Source of the DNA: Lachnospiraceae bacterium
Lineage (GTDB): Bacteria > Bacillota > Clostridia > Lachnospirales > Lachnospiraceae
Reading direction: 5' to 3'
Assembly (NCBI GenBank): GCA_016283755.1
Contig: JAEENO010000008.1
Coordinates: 1 to 47,781 of the forward strand
DNA length: 47,781 nt
The notes below the pieces were generated by a model. That model made no database searches. It was given only the letters and a program-made list of their open reading frames with translations, and had not been told where the DNA came from. Numbering within the stretch: position 1 is the first letter of the stretch; each line of letters starts with the position of its first letter. Position numbers and translations under genes: made by a program. This document shows, one piece after another, positions 1-10,471 of the stretch.

Positions 1-116
1 ATTCGTTTGTTTTCTGGAATAGGATATTCCATAGGACCTACAGCAGAGAGAGCCTCTGTTCTTACTTCGAGTGGAGTTTTACATTTATATCGTTCTTGTA
101 TGCGTTCTTCAGCATA

Positions 117-227
117 AAACCTCAAATTAGAATCAATGATATCGCCGAATTAAATGAACTATTGGCCAAAAGATGTGCTGATTATAATGCACATACTATT
201 AAAGGCAAACCAGCAAGTGTACTCTAG
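117..227 (+). pseudogene. Possible remnant of a transposase C-terminus
   Basis: A frame open from the window edge ends at TAG 225-227. Its last 33 residues (IRINDIAELNELLAKRCADY, then NAHTIKGKPASVL) resemble the tail of IS21-type (IstA) transposases, with the 'ELNELL..RC' helix and a basic end. The upstream part of the frame (about 54-116) does not look like a transposase, so an internal deletion or frameshift is likely. There is no start codon and no visible inverted repeat. The resemblance is weak; it could be the end of another gene cut by the window edge. Confidence 0.3.
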
Positions 228-290
228 GTAAGTTGTCTTAATAATAATTGATTGACTTTTGATATAAGGATGATATCATAGGAATAGATA

Positions 291-330
291 GTCCGACTCG
301 AAGTTTGGATGACATCGGGTCGGGCTTTTT
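291..330 (+). terminator. Intrinsic terminator
   Basis: GTCCGACTCG (291-300) pairs fully, with two G-U pairs, with CGGGTCGGGC (316-325), and TTTTT follows. It probably ends the transcript of the gene remnant to the left. A weak promoter-like pair (TTGACT 252-257, TATCAT 274-279, spacer 16) lies just upstream and would make only a very short RNA. From 331 to 444 I see only AT-rich sequence. Confidence 0.75.
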
Positions 331-444
331 CTATTCGAATATTTCATGCTATTTCTATAGCAGCAACTATCGGTTTCATACCGTTATAAAGAATATTCCC
401 TGACAATATAATAATATAATTAAAGGGTTTGATTATTACACTCA

Positions 445-473
445 TTGACACCCTATACAATAGGGCGTATAAT
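445..473 (+). promoter_or_regulatory. Promoter and palindromic operator of the toxin-antitoxin operon
   Basis: A perfect -35 TTGACA (445-450) and a perfect -10 TATAAT (468-473) are 17 bp apart. The spacer begins with a perfect inverted repeat, CCCTAT-ACA-ATAGGG (451-465). The expected start near 480 leaves a very short leader before the AAGGAGG ribosome site at 483-489. An operator filling the spacer of a consensus promoter is typical of autorepressed type II toxin-antitoxin operons. Confidence 0.85.
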
Positions 474-493
474 TAAACTCAGAAGGAGGCTTA

Positions 494-838
494 ATGATCA
501 GAACTTTTATTCAAACGGAAGAGTTCACTAACAAATGGGATGCGCTGGGATTTAACGATGATGATTTAAGAATGTTGGAGCGTGATATTGGTGAAAATCC
601 TAAGAAGTATCCGGTGATAAGAGGAACCGGTAAATTAAGAAAAGGCAGGATATCTTTTCATAACAGAGGAAAAAGGGGAAGCGCACGGTTTTGTTATGCG
701 GATTTTGAATTTGCCGGAACAATATTTTTGGTTACTATTTTCGCCAAGAATGAAAAAAGCAATCTTTCTATGAGAGAAAGAAAGGATATTAAGAATTATT
801 TGTTAATGATAGAAAAAGATTTGGAGGAGAAAAGATGA
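494..838 (+). CDS. RelE/HigB-like type II toxin
   Basis: A 114-residue basic protein of RelE/HigB size and layout. It has an N-terminal helix-rich part, then a beta core with basic residues (GTGKLRKGRIS, NRGKRGSAR), a hydrophobic strand (GTIFLVTIFAKNEK) and the final 'S.RE.K.IK' helix, which closely matches HigB-type mRNA interferases paired with NadS-type antitoxins. The family cleaves mRNA on the ribosome. A strong AGGAGG site sits 4-5 nt before the ATG. Its stop overlaps the antitoxin start (ATGA), so the order is toxin first, as in higBA. Nothing appears broken, so it is probably functional. Confidence 0.85.
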   Translation: MIRTFIQTEEFTNKWDALGFNDDDLRMLERDIGENPKKYPVIRGTGKLRKGRISFHNRGKRGSARFCYADFEFAGTIFLVTIFAKNEKSNLSMRERKDIKNYLLMIEKDLEEKR

Positions 839-1161
839 GTAAGAGTGCATATGAAAGCGTAATGCGTGGCCTAAAAGAAATCCATGAAGATATAAAAAGT
901 GAAAAACCGGTGTTAAAGCGAAACACTGTAATTATAGAACCTGTGAAAGAGTACTCCGGGGAAGAAGTTAAGAATATAAGAAAGTCCGTCGGCATGTCGC
1001 AAACTGTATTTGCAAGTTATCTGGGAGTATCAAATAAAACTATAGAGGCATGGGAAGCGGGAACAAATCATCCGTCCGGCCCTGCAAGCAGAATCCTTAG
1101 TATGATTGAAATAGACAAAGATATAGTGAATAAATTCCCGTTTGCAAAATGCTCTTTATAG
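835..1161 (+). CDS. Xre-family antitoxin, NadS/HigA-like
   Basis: A 108-residue protein. Residues 1-40 (SAYESVMRGLKEIHEDIKSE) resemble the N-terminus of NadS-type antitoxins and probably bind the toxin. Residues about 43-95 form a helix-turn-helix (VKNIRKSVGMSQTVFASYLG, then VSNKTIEAWEAG). It should neutralise the preceding toxin and repress the operon by binding the palindrome at 451-465. It overlaps the toxin stop by 4 nt (ATGA), giving translational coupling. Confidence 0.88.
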   Translation: MSKSAYESVMRGLKEIHEDIKSEKPVLKRNTVIIEPVKEYSGEEVKNIRKSVGMSQTVFASYLGVSNKTIEAWEAGTNHPSGPASRILSMIEIDKDIVNKFPFAKCSL

Positions 1162-1180
1162 GCATTGTTATCCGCATACG

Positions 1181-1209
1181 TTGACTTATTCCGTATTCTA
1201 TGATATATT
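1181..1209 (+). promoter_or_regulatory. Promoter of the tandem CNNM/CorC operon
   Basis: TTGACT (1181-1186), a 17-bp spacer and TATATT (1204-1209), 41 bp before the start codon at 1251. It is a good vegetative promoter match in the short gap after the antitoxin gene. Confidence 0.7.
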
Positions 1210-1250
1210 CACAATGCTAGTATTTTTTAAAGGAGTGAAACTTTTTTTCA

Positions 1251-2540
1251 ATGGACGATAGTCTGGGGCCCTATATAGCGGCGATTATTTTACTTTTATG
1301 TGCATCTTTCTGTGCATTGGCTGAGACAGCTTTAGCCTCTGCATCCAAGAACAAAATCAAACTTGCGTCGGATCGTGGTGATTCACGAGCTAAGAGCGCA
1401 CTCTTTTTGATGGACAATTTTGATAATGCTATAAGCACGTTGCTTATATGCACGAATATTGTTCATATTGCAGCCGCAGCAATAGTTACAAAGGCTGTTG
1501 TACATGCATTCGGTATGTCTGCCGTAACCGCAAGTACATTAATAACAACTATTGTTGTATTTTTCTTCGGTGAAATGTTACCAAAAAGTGTGGCAAAAAA
1601 GCATAGCGAAAAGTTTTTATTGTCAACCGCTTCGGTTGTCAAGTTTTTCATGTACTTATTTTTACCGTGCGTAAAGTTCTTAACCTTTATGGGACAGTGC
1701 GTAGCCAAGCTTATGAAGGGTGATTCAGAGATATCCGTTACGGAAGATGAGCTTTATGACATGATAGAAGATATGGAAGAGCAGGGTCATATCAATGAAG
1801 AGCAGTCCGACCTTATTTCTTCCGCATTGCAGTTCGGTGAACTTACGGTTGAAAGCATCTTAACTCCGAGAGTTGATATTGCCGCAATCGATATTGAAGA
1901 TTCACCGGAAGAGATGTACAAGTTTATTAAGAAACAGAACCATAGCCGTATTCCTGTATATAAGGACACGACTGATAATATAATCGGTATCCTTCAGATA
2001 AGAAAATTCCTTAAAGCATATGTGGAGAATAAAAAGCTCCCTTCGCTTAAGGCTGTTAAGGGAATGCTTGATGAAGTATACTATACGCCTATGACAACCA
2101 AGATTGATGAGCTTTTACCGCTTCTTTCCCAGAATAAGACCAATATTGCGGTAGTAACCGATAACTTCGGAGGGACCCTCGGTATTGTTACGATGGAAGA
2201 TATCCTGGAAGAGCTTGTAGGTGAGATCTGGGATGAAGACGATGTTGTCGAGAATGCAATCGAAGAGCTCGGCGATAACGTATATCTTGTAAATGCAGAC
2301 GAGACGGTGGAAGATGTATTTGATGAGATTGGATACGAAGATCCTGAAGAAGATGAGAGATTTACGAACTTACTTATAAGTGAGTGGGCATACGAGCACT
2401 TCAGTGAGATTCCGCAGCCCGGTGATGGATTTGAATATCACGGCCTGCAGGTTAACGTATCCGAGATCATACATAACAGAATTATGAAGGTTCGTATCAT
2501 AGTCCCTGAAAAGGTAGAAGAGGAAGGGGGCGATGAATAA
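1251..2540 (+). CDS. CNNM/CorC (HlyC-type) membrane protein with CBS pair, copy 1
   Basis: A 429-residue protein. The N-terminal DUF21/CNNM region (about 1-155) has four hydrophobic segments, including the conserved signature ICTNIVHIAAAAIV and the FGEMLPKS motif. A CBS pair spans about 200-325 (ILTPRVDIAAID, HSRIPVYKDT, GGTLGIVTMEDILEELVGEI). A CorC/HlyC C-terminal domain covers about 345-420. Family members are linked to Mg2+ or Na+/Mg2+ transport in the cytoplasmic membrane; haemolysin naming is historical. The ribosome site (AAAGGAG) is somewhat far from the ATG, but no better in-frame start exists. TAATG overlap with the next paralogue. Confidence 0.9.
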   Translation: MDDSLGPYIAAIILLLCASFCALAETALASASKNKIKLASDRGDSRAKSALFLMDNFDNAISTLLICTNIVHIAAAAIVTKAVVHAFGMSAVTASTLITTIVVFFFGEMLPKSVAKKHSEKFLLSTASVVKFFMYLFLPCVKFLTFMGQCVAKLMKGDSEISVTEDELYDMIEDMEEQGHINEEQSDLISSALQFGELTVESILTPRVDIAAIDIEDSPEEMYKFIKKQNHSRIPVYKDTTDNIIGILQIRKFLKAYVENKKLPSLKAVKGMLDEVYYTPMTTKIDELLPLLSQNKTNIAVVTDNFGGTLGIVTMEDILEELVGEIWDEDDVVENAIEELGDNVYLVNADETVEDVFDEIGYEDPEEDERFTNLLISEWAYEHFSEIPQPGDGFEYHGLQVNVSEIIHNRIMKVRIIVPEKVEEEGGDE

Positions 2541-3826
2541 TGTTTCTGTATCTTGTAATAGCCGGAATAGTATTAACCATTTTATTCTCGGCATTTTTCT
2601 CTGCGGCAGAGATGTCATTCTCATCCGTTAATACAGTGCGTCTTGAAAACGATGCGAAGGATGGCAAGCGTGGTGCGAAGACAGCTTTAAAAGTTGCAGA
2701 GAATTTTGATGATGCGTTAAGTGCAATTCTTATCGGCAACAACTTATTTAACATTGCAGCTTCATCGCTTACGACGGTTCTTGCACTTTGGTTTATTGAG
2801 CAGAAGATAGTTACCGTTATGGGTGAGGATGAGCTTAATACGATCGCGACAGCCGTTCTTACCATACTTATCATAATTTTCGGCGAGACCATTCCTAAGA
2901 TTACCGCTAAGAAAAGCTCTAACGGATTTGCGGTGGCATTCGGATGGCTTGTTAGATTCTTTATGATTATCTTCTATCCTGTAGTTAAGCTTGTTGTATT
3001 TCTTGCGAACCTCTTTACCAGCAGAATGAAGCAGGATGATAATTCTGAGGAATCCGTTGATGAATTGCAGTCGATTATTGAGACTGCTGAGGATGAGGGA
3101 GTTCTTGATAAGGATAGAACCGAACTTGTGCAGGCGGCTATTGATTTCGAAGATATCAGCGCTTACGAAGTTATGACAGCGCGTGTTGATATGGATGCGA
3201 TTGATGTAGACGACAGCTACGAAGATATAATTAAGTTTATTCACGAGACACCTTATACCAGAATTCCTGTATATGAGGAAAGTATCGATAATATTATCGG
3301 TGTTGTTCATCTTAATAAATTGCTTAAGACATTTGCTGAGAATCCTAAGACCAATATCCGTTCGATTCTCTATAAGCCTTGTTTTGTGTATAAGACGACC
3401 AAGCTTCCGACTGTATTGGCAGAACTTCGCGAAGCTAAGCAGCATCTTGCAATCGTTTCCGATGAGTACAGCGGAACCTTAGGTGTTATCACAATGGAAG
3501 ATGTTCTTGAACAGATAGTAGGTGACATCTGGGATGAGAGCGATGAGGTTGAAAAAGATGTCGTTAAAAGATCGGACAATGAGTTTACGGTTGACGGCGA
3601 TATGATAATATCCGATTTCATTGACCTTTGCGGACTTGACGAGGATGAATTCGATTGTGATTCGGATACCGTCGGCGGATTCGTAATCGAGACTTTCGGA
3701 ACCTATCCTAAAAAGGGCGATGAGGTCGAGTATGAGAATATTACTTTTAAGGTAATCGAGATGGATGAGCGCCGTATAGGAAAGCTTATCGTTAAGATAA
3801 ATCCCGTAGAAAGTGATAACGACTAA
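2540..3826 (+). CDS. CNNM/CorC (HlyC-type) membrane protein with CBS pair, copy 2
   Basis: A 428-residue paralogue of the preceding gene with the same order: DUF21 transmembrane region (GNNLFNIAASSL, FGETIPKITAKK), CBS pair (VMTARVDMDAID, YTRIPVYEES, SGTLGVITMEDVLEQIVGDI) and CorC/HlyC domain. The start codon overlaps the upstream stop (TAATG), so the two are translationally coupled and may form a heterodimer, since CNNM proteins are dimeric. Likely role is divalent cation transport or its regulation. An AT-rich gap and a terminator-like hairpin follow. Confidence 0.9.
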   Translation: MFLYLVIAGIVLTILFSAFFSAAEMSFSSVNTVRLENDAKDGKRGAKTALKVAENFDDALSAILIGNNLFNIAASSLTTVLALWFIEQKIVTVMGEDELNTIATAVLTILIIIFGETIPKITAKKSSNGFAVAFGWLVRFFMIIFYPVVKLVVFLANLFTSRMKQDDNSEESVDELQSIIETAEDEGVLDKDRTELVQAAIDFEDISAYEVMTARVDMDAIDVDDSYEDIIKFIHETPYTRIPVYEESIDNIIGVVHLNKLLKTFAENPKTNIRSILYKPCFVYKTTKLPTVLAELREAKQHLAIVSDEYSGTLGVITMEDVLEQIVGDIWDESDEVEKDVVKRSDNEFTVDGDMIISDFIDLCGLDEDEFDCDSDTVGGFVIETFGTYPKKGDEVEYENITFKVIEMDERRIGKLIVKINPVESDND

Positions 3827-3880
3827 AATAAAATAAACAAAATTTTAAGTAATTTTTTAGTAATAATTATGTTATAATAA

Positions 3881-5515
<1,635 letters not shown>

Positions 5516-5548
5516 GATACAAGTAAAAAGGAAGAATAGGTAGAATAT

Positions 5549-6988
5549 ATGAATAGTGATGTAATTATAATCGGTGCGGGTGTTACAGGTTGTGCTATCG
5601 CCCGTTACCTTACGAGATATGATGTAAGCGTTATGGTGTTAGAGCGTAACGAAGATGTATGTACCGGAACATCCAAGGCGAATAGCGGAATCTGCCATGC
5701 GGGCTTTGATGCAAAGGAAGGTTCATTAAAGGCTAAGCTTAATGTTGCAGGTAATAAGATGATGGAAGTTCTTTCAAAAGAACTTGATTTTCCGTTTATA
5801 AGAAACGGCTCACTTGTTCTTTGCGAGAAGGAAGAGGATATGCCTCGGCTTCAGGAATTATTGGAGCGCGGTAAGAAGAACGGTGTAGAGAATCTTGAGA
5901 TAATTGACAGAAGCGCGTTAGAAAAGCTCGAGCCGAATATTACAAGATATGCGGTAGGCGCTTTATATGCGAAGGACGGTGGAATCGTAGATCCGTTTAT
6001 GCTTACTATTGCGCTCGGTGAAAATGCTGCGGATAACGGAGCAAAGTTTATTTTCAATTCAGAAGTAACAGACATTGAGAAAAGTTCCGGCGGTTATATA
6101 GTTAAGACTACCGAAGGCAACTATGAAGCCAAGATAGTTATCAATGCAGCTGGTGTATATGCAGATAAGATTCATAACATGGTTTCCGAAGACAAGATGC
6201 ATATAGTTGAGAGAAGAGGAGAGTACTTCCTTCTTGATAAGTCGGCAGGTTCATATGTAAAGAGTACAATCTTTGCACTTCCGACAGCCTTAGGCAAGGG
6301 TATTCTTGTATCGCCTACAACTCACGGTAACTTAATCGTAGGTCCTACTGCTAACGATATCGAGGATAAGGATGATACCGCAACTACAGCTGCAGGTTTA
6401 CAGGAGATTCGCGACATGGTTGATAAGCGTGTGGTTAACTGCCCGCTTAATCAGGTAATTACCTCGTTTTCAGGTCTTCGTGCGCATGGTGACAGAGGCG
6501 ATTTTATAATTGAAGAAGTGAAGGACGCGCCGCACTTTATAGATGTTGCGGGTATCGAGTCACCGGGTCTTACATCAGCACCTGCAATAGGTGTTATGGT
6601 ATCCGATATGGTTCGCGATATGCTTTCTCTTAAGGAGAATGCAAAGTTTAATCCGAAGAGAAACGGAATCTTACATCCGTTCACTTTGTCTGATGAAGAA
6701 AGAGATAAGCTTATTAAGGAGAAACCTTCATATTCAAGCATCGTATGCAGATGCGAGATGATTACAGAAGGTGAGATTATAGATGCTTTGACAAGAACGC
6801 TTCCGGCTAAGTCTTTAGACGGTGTTAAGCGTCGTGTAAGAGCAGGCATGGGAAGATGCCAGGCGGGCTTCTGCTCACCTCGTGTAATGGAACTTATATG
6901 TAAGTATACGGGTTGCTCTATGGAAGAAGTAACGAAGTTCGGCGGAGCATCAAGACAGATACTCGGAACAATTAAGGAAGAGATATAG
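5549..6988 (+). CDS. GlpA-like FAD glycerol-3-phosphate dehydrogenase with BFD [2Fe-2S] domain
   Basis: 479 residues. Residues 1-370 form a DAO-type FAD oxidoreductase: dinucleotide motif DVIIIGAGVTGCAIARYL, then the substrate-side motif GTSKANSGICHAGF. Residues about 398-470 are a BFD-like domain with CRCE and GMGRCQAGFC, the cysteine pattern of an iron-sulfur site. This is the architecture of anaerobic GlpA. It should oxidise glycerol 3-phosphate to dihydroxyacetone phosphate, passing electrons to the next two gene products. Position after glpK supports this, though L-2-hydroxyglutarate oxidases share the fold. Confidence 0.88.
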   Translation: MNSDVIIIGAGVTGCAIARYLTRYDVSVMVLERNEDVCTGTSKANSGICHAGFDAKEGSLKAKLNVAGNKMMEVLSKELDFPFIRNGSLVLCEKEEDMPRLQELLERGKKNGVENLEIIDRSALEKLEPNITRYAVGALYAKDGGIVDPFMLTIALGENAADNGAKFIFNSEVTDIEKSSGGYIVKTTEGNYEAKIVINAAGVYADKIHNMVSEDKMHIVERRGEYFLLDKSAGSYVKSTIFALPTALGKGILVSPTTHGNLIVGPTANDIEDKDDTATTAAGLQEIRDMVDKRVVNCPLNQVITSFSGLRAHGDRGDFIIEEVKDAPHFIDVAGIESPGLTSAPAIGVMVSDMVRDMLSLKENAKFNPKRNGILHPFTLSDEERDKLIKEKPSYSSIVCRCEMITEGEIIDALTRTLPAKSLDGVKRRVRAGMGRCQAGFCSPRVMELICKYTGCSMEEVTKFGGASRQILGTIKEEI

Positions 6989-7000
6989 GAGGTGCGGTAA

Positions 7001-7978
7001 ATGAATTGTGATCTTGTCATAATAGGCGGAGGTCCTGCAGGTCTTGCCGCAGCCCTTTCCGCAAGAGAAAACGGAATTGAAGATATACTTATACTTGAAC
7101 GCGACCATTATCTTGGAGGTATCTTGAACCAGTGCGTTCATACGGGATTCGGTCTTCATACTTTTAAGGAAGAGCTTACGGGCCCTGAGTATGCAGAGCG
7201 TTACGTTAACATGGTTCTTGAGAAGAAGATACCTTATAAGGTTGATACCATGGTTACGGATATTGCGGAAGACAGGACAGTTACCGCAATGAATAAGGAT
7301 GACGGCGTTATGAAGATTAAGGCGGGCGCAGTAATCCTTGCGATGGGATGCAGAGAGCGTCCGAGAGGAGCAATGAATATCCCGGGCAAACGTCCTGCAG
7401 GTATCTATACCGCGGGTACGGCACAGCGTCTTGTTAATATTGAAGGATATATGCCGGGTAAGGAAGTTGTAATCTTAGGTTCCGGTGATATCGGACTTAT
7501 TATGGCTCGTCGTATGACTTTAGAGGGTGCACATGTTAAGGCTGTCGTAGAGATTAAGCCTAAGTCCGGCGGACTTGTTCGTAACATAGAGCAGTGTCTT
7601 AATGATTTCAATATCCCTCTCCTTTTAAGCCATACCGTAACAGAGGTAGAAGGCGATACAAGAGTTACCGGTGTTAAGGTAAGCCGTGTAGATGAGAACA
7701 TGAAGCCTATTCCGGGTACTGAGACACATTATGACTGTGATACATTGCTTTTATCCTGCGGTCTTATCCCTGAAAATGAGCTTACAAGAGGTGCAAATGC
7801 GACTATGGATCCGAAGACGGGCGGCCCTGTTGCCAACGATCATCTTATGACATCCGTAGACGGAATCTTCGCATGCGGTAACGTATATCACGTTCATGAT
7901 CTTGTAGACCATGTATCGGAAGAAGCAGTTAAGGCAGGAGCTTTTGCTGCAGAATATATCAAGGGAAAGAGAGGGTAA
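7001..7978 (+). CDS. FAD/NAD(P)-dependent oxidoreductase of the glycerol cluster
   Basis: 325 residues with two Rossmann motifs: FAD site LVIIGGGPAGLAAALSA (residues about 5-21) and NAD(P) site VVILGSGDIGLIMARR (about 160-175), plus a C-terminal FAD-binding segment (VDGIFACGNVYHVHDLVDHV). It belongs to the pyridine nucleotide-disulfide reductase group found in clostridial glpK-glpA-X-DUF1667 clusters, where it probably links GlpA-like electrons to NAD(P) or another carrier, doing the job of GlpB. A good GGAGGTGCGG site precedes the ATG, 12 nt after the preceding stop. Confidence 0.85.
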   Translation: MNCDLVIIGGGPAGLAAALSARENGIEDILILERDHYLGGILNQCVHTGFGLHTFKEELTGPEYAERYVNMVLEKKIPYKVDTMVTDIAEDRTVTAMNKDDGVMKIKAGAVILAMGCRERPRGAMNIPGKRPAGIYTAGTAQRLVNIEGYMPGKEVVILGSGDIGLIMARRMTLEGAHVKAVVEIKPKSGGLVRNIEQCLNDFNIPLLLSHTVTEVEGDTRVTGVKVSRVDENMKPIPGTETHYDCDTLLLSCGLIPENELTRGANATMDPKTGGPVANDHLMTSVDGIFACGNVYHVHDLVDHVSEEAVKAGAFAAEYIKGKRG

Positions 7979-7982
7979 CGAA

Positions 7983-8339
7983 ATGGCAGAAAGAACAATA
8001 GTCTGTATCGGTTGCCCGAAGGGCTGTGAGATACACGTTAAATACGAAGGTCATGAAGTAATAGAAATGACCGGTAATACATGTAAGCGCGGTGAGGATT
8101 ATGTAAGAAATGAGATAACTCATCCGCTTCGTATGGTAACATCAATTGTGCCGGTAGAGGGCAGCGAATTTAAAACAGTACCTGTTAAGACAAGAAGTGA
8201 TATACCGAAAGAGAAAATTTTTGATGTAATGCGTGAACTTACCCATGTTAAGGCAAAAGCGCCTGTCAAAATGGGTGATGTTATACTTGAAAATGTTGCG
8301 GGTACAGGTATAGACATCGTGGCTACAAGAAGTGTATAA
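7983..8339 (+). CDS. DUF1667 iron-sulfur-type small protein
   Basis: 118 residues from the ATG at 7983, chosen because it follows the upstream stop by 4 nt and gives the family N-terminus; an earlier in-frame start at 7911 lies inside the previous gene. Cysteines in CIGCPKGC and GNTCKRG probably bind an iron-sulfur cluster, since DUF1667 proteins carry conserved cysteines and travel with GlpA-like dehydrogenases. The inferred role is electron transfer or a scaffold for the membrane side of the glycerol 3-phosphate dehydrogenase complex. Confidence 0.85.
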   Translation: MAERTIVCIGCPKGCEIHVKYEGHEVIEMTGNTCKRGEDYVRNEITHPLRMVTSIVPVEGSEFKTVPVKTRSDIPKEKIFDVMRELTHVKAKAPVKMGDVILENVAGTGIDIVATRSV

Positions 8340-8365
8340 TATTTATATCAAACAGAAGGAGATTT

Positions 8366-9835
8366 ATGCATATGTCTGATATTCAAAAAGCCAACAACCT
8401 GGCCAGAAAATTGTTTACTATCGTAACGCTGATTCTTCTCGCAGCTTATACGCTTGAACTCGTAAAAGGAACTAAGACAGTGGCTCTGTTTGCTGTTCTT
8501 ATGGTTCTTGATTTGGGACCGATGATTGCATCCCATATTCTCTACAAGATGAATCCTGAGTCTGGTGTTATAAAACATGTTATCGGAATAGGATACGGTA
8601 TATTCTATGCGGTTAATTGTTTTGTAAGCCCTGATCAGATGGTATTTGTTTATGCGTTCCCGATGCTTGTTGTTGTTTCCATTTACGTTGATAAAAAGTT
8701 TACTACGATAATATCTGTAAGCCTTATAGTTATAGCGCTTGCACATGCAGTTTGGTATACCAACAAAGCAGGTTGGACTAACGAGAATACCGCAACTATG
8801 GAGATAGAGATAGCTGCCGTTTTACTTGTTGTAATCTTTACATATGTATGCAATATGTTTATTGTGAATCTTAATGAAAGCAAGCTTAAAGTAATCGATG
8901 AAGCCGGACAGAGGACCAACAATATGCTTGATGAGATTAAGAGGATTACAGGTCGTATGACAGAAGAAGTTTCGGTTGTGTCCGATAAGATGACAATGCT
9001 TTCCGCAGCCAGTGAGGAGACGCTTGCATCGATGAATGAAGTTCAGTCGGGTACCCAGGAGACCGCCAATTCTGTTCAGACTCAGATGATTAAGACTGAA
9101 GAGATTCAGACTCAGATAGCTAAGGTTTCGGAAGCATCCAAGAATATCGGTATCAATGCGGAAGATACGGTTAAGGCCATTAATGAAGGCAGAGATAATA
9201 TCAATAAGCTTATCAGACAGGTAGAGATTTCCCAGGAAGCAGGTACCGGTGCTGTTAAAGAAGTTGAAGGACTTAAGAATTCAACGGAACAGATGGAGAG
9301 TATCGTTCAGATGATTCAGAGCGTAGCTTCTCAGACAAGTATGCTTGCACTTAACGCATCAATCGAGGCAGCACGTGCCGGTGATGCGGGACGCGGATTT
9401 GCGGTTGTTGCTTCATCAATTTCAGATCTTGCAGAACAGACCAAGAATGCAACAGAAGAGATTAGTACACTTATAGGTAATGTTACAGGTGAGATGGAAG
9501 AAGTTGCTACAACAATTATGTCACTTGTAGAAAGCAACAATGTTCAGAACGAATCTGCACGCTTGACAGCAGATAGCTTCGAGAAGATTACTGAGAATGC
9601 ACGTCTTATAAGTGAGGATTCCGGTACTCTTTCAGAGTCGGTTGAGACTCTTGAAGTTGCCAATACTAAGATTGTTGACAGCATTCAGACAATCTCCGCA
9701 GTAACAGAAGAAGTTACGGCTCATTCACAGACGACACTTGAAGCAACAAGTCAGAACCAGACAATAGTTGAGGATGTTCACCTTCTTGTATCAGAGATGA
9801 AGGAGAATGCTGACAAGTTAAAAGCACTTAGTTAA
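8366..9835 (+). CDS. Methyl-accepting chemotaxis protein without a large extracellular sensor
   Basis: 489 residues. The first ~170 are about five to six closely spaced hydrophobic segments with no sizeable extracellular loop. Residues about 180-489 are a coiled-coil signalling domain whose tip reads [20 protein letters not shown](GRGF), the CheA/CheW contact. Input is probably through the membrane or a partner. AAGGAG is 4 nt from the first ATG (8366) and 10 nt from the second (8372), so the protein may lack the first two residues. It starts 26 nt after the DUF1667 stop, so it is probably cotranscribed with the glycerol genes. Confidence 0.9.
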   Translation: MHMSDIQKANNLARKLFTIVTLILLAAYTLELVKGTKTVALFAVLMVLDLGPMIASHILYKMNPESGVIKHVIGIGYGIFYAVNCFVSPDQMVFVYAFPMLVVVSIYVDKKFTTIISVSLIVIALAHAVWYTNKAGWTNENTATMEIEIAAVLLVVIFTYVCNMFIVNLNESKLKVIDEAGQRTNNMLDEIKRITGRMTEEVSVVSDKMTMLSAASEETLASMNEVQSGTQETANSVQTQMIKTEEIQTQIAKVSEASKNIGINAEDTVKAINEGRDNINKLIRQVEISQEAGTGAVKEVEGLKNSTEQMESIVQMIQSVASQTSMLALNASIEAARAGDAGRGFAVVASSISDLAEQTKNATEEISTLIGNVTGEMEEVATTIMSLVESNNVQNESARLTADSFEKITENARLISEDSGTLSESVETLEVANTKIVDSIQTISAVTEEVTAHSQTTLEATSQNQTIVEDVHLLVSEMKENADKLKALS

Positions 9836-9852
9836 TATATATTTGAGTTATA

Positions 9853-9932
9853 AAAAACAACATAGAACAAAGTCAAAAAAATGGAAGGGCGAACCGCGTA
9901 TCCCAGACGCAGTCCCCTTCCTTGTTGTTTTT
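9853..9932. terminator. Large bidirectional terminator
   Basis: Nested arms: AAAAACAACA (9853-9862) with TGTTGTTTTT (9923-9932), GGAAGGG (9883-9889) with CCCCTTCC (9914-9921), and GCGT (9896-9899) with ACGC (9907-9910). A-rich and T-rich flanks give U tracts in both directions. It separates the glycerol/chemoreceptor operon (+) from the nuclease gene on the minus strand. Confidence 0.75.
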
Positions 9933-9945
9933 ATAATACATTATT

Positions 9946-10326
9946 CTATTTGCTTATGTCAATTATTATTTTATTTTTGGGAATTATAATCAGCTTTTTG
10001 GTTCTTTTTGAAAGGTTAAATAATCGGATTATTTCGTTTATGGCTTTTTCGTCTGCAATTTTGCATCTTACCAAGTCGATTATTATATTTTCTGACTGGC
10101 AAAGGGCATTATTGATATTATGTCTAATTGTATTCTTACCATTTCCTGCAGGGGCTTTTATTTCCCATGGAATATTATTTAACATAATATCCGGAAGATG
10201 AACACCGGATATTTGCGATGGAGGAATTAATTCAATATCATATCCGTTTTGCTGTAATATTTTAACTGTATGAAATTCATGAGTTTGTAAATGAACTCCA
10301 TTGGTTATGAGTTTGCCTGATTGCAT
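9946..10326 (-). CDS. Orphan CdiA-C-like (PD-(D/E)XK-type) tRNA nuclease domain protein
   Basis: 126 residues from the ATG at 10324-10326, chosen because AAAGGA precedes it by 6 nt; an upstream in-frame ATG at 10392 (148 residues) has no ribosome site. It matches the CdiA C-terminal tRNase pattern: 'HLQTHEFHTVKILQQNGYDI', the acidic/catalytic strand 'VHLPDIMLNNIPWEIKAPAG' (D...E.K), and 'ALCQSENIIIDLVRCK'. The family cleaves tRNA when delivered by contact-dependent inhibition systems. Here there is no secretion domain, signal peptide or adjacent immunity gene. It may be a toxin remnant or a housekeeping or defence nuclease. Confidence 0.6.
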   Translation of the reverse strand: MQSGKLITNGVHLQTHEFHTVKILQQNGYDIELIPPSQISGVHLPDIMLNNIPWEIKAPAGNGKNTIRHNINNALCQSENIIIDLVRCKIADEKAINEIIRLFNLSKRTKKLIIIPKNKIIIDISK

Positions 10327-10415
10327 ATAAAATCCTTTAGTTAATGTGGTTTGCTTATTTTTAAAGTAGGAAAAAATAGCTTTTGAATGCATCGTGAAAG
10401 ATGCGCTACATATTT

Positions 10416-10444
10416 ATTATATATTGTAAGACGGATAAAAACAA
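10416..10444 (-). promoter_or_regulatory. Promoter of the CdiA-C-like nuclease gene
   Basis: Read on the minus strand: TTGTTT (10444-10439), a 17-bp spacer, TATAAT (10421-10416). The expected RNA has about 80 nt of leader before the start chosen at 10326 and contains a small hairpin (GCATC/GATGC, 10389-10404). Confidence 0.7.
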
Positions 10445-10471
10445 TAAGAATATGTATGTTCTGAAAAATGA

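Noticed and set aside
7911-7982. Upstream extension of the DUF1667 gene into the preceding oxidoreductase
   Set aside because: The ATG at 7983 follows the previous stop by 4 nt and gives the family N-terminus; the extension would overlap 68 bases of a conserved coding region.
9881-10201. +-strand ORF of 106 codons opposite the CdiA-C-like gene, with apparent hydrophobic segments
   Set aside because: Hydrophobicity comes from the complement of an AT-rich gene. It starts inside the bidirectional terminator and has no ribosome site.
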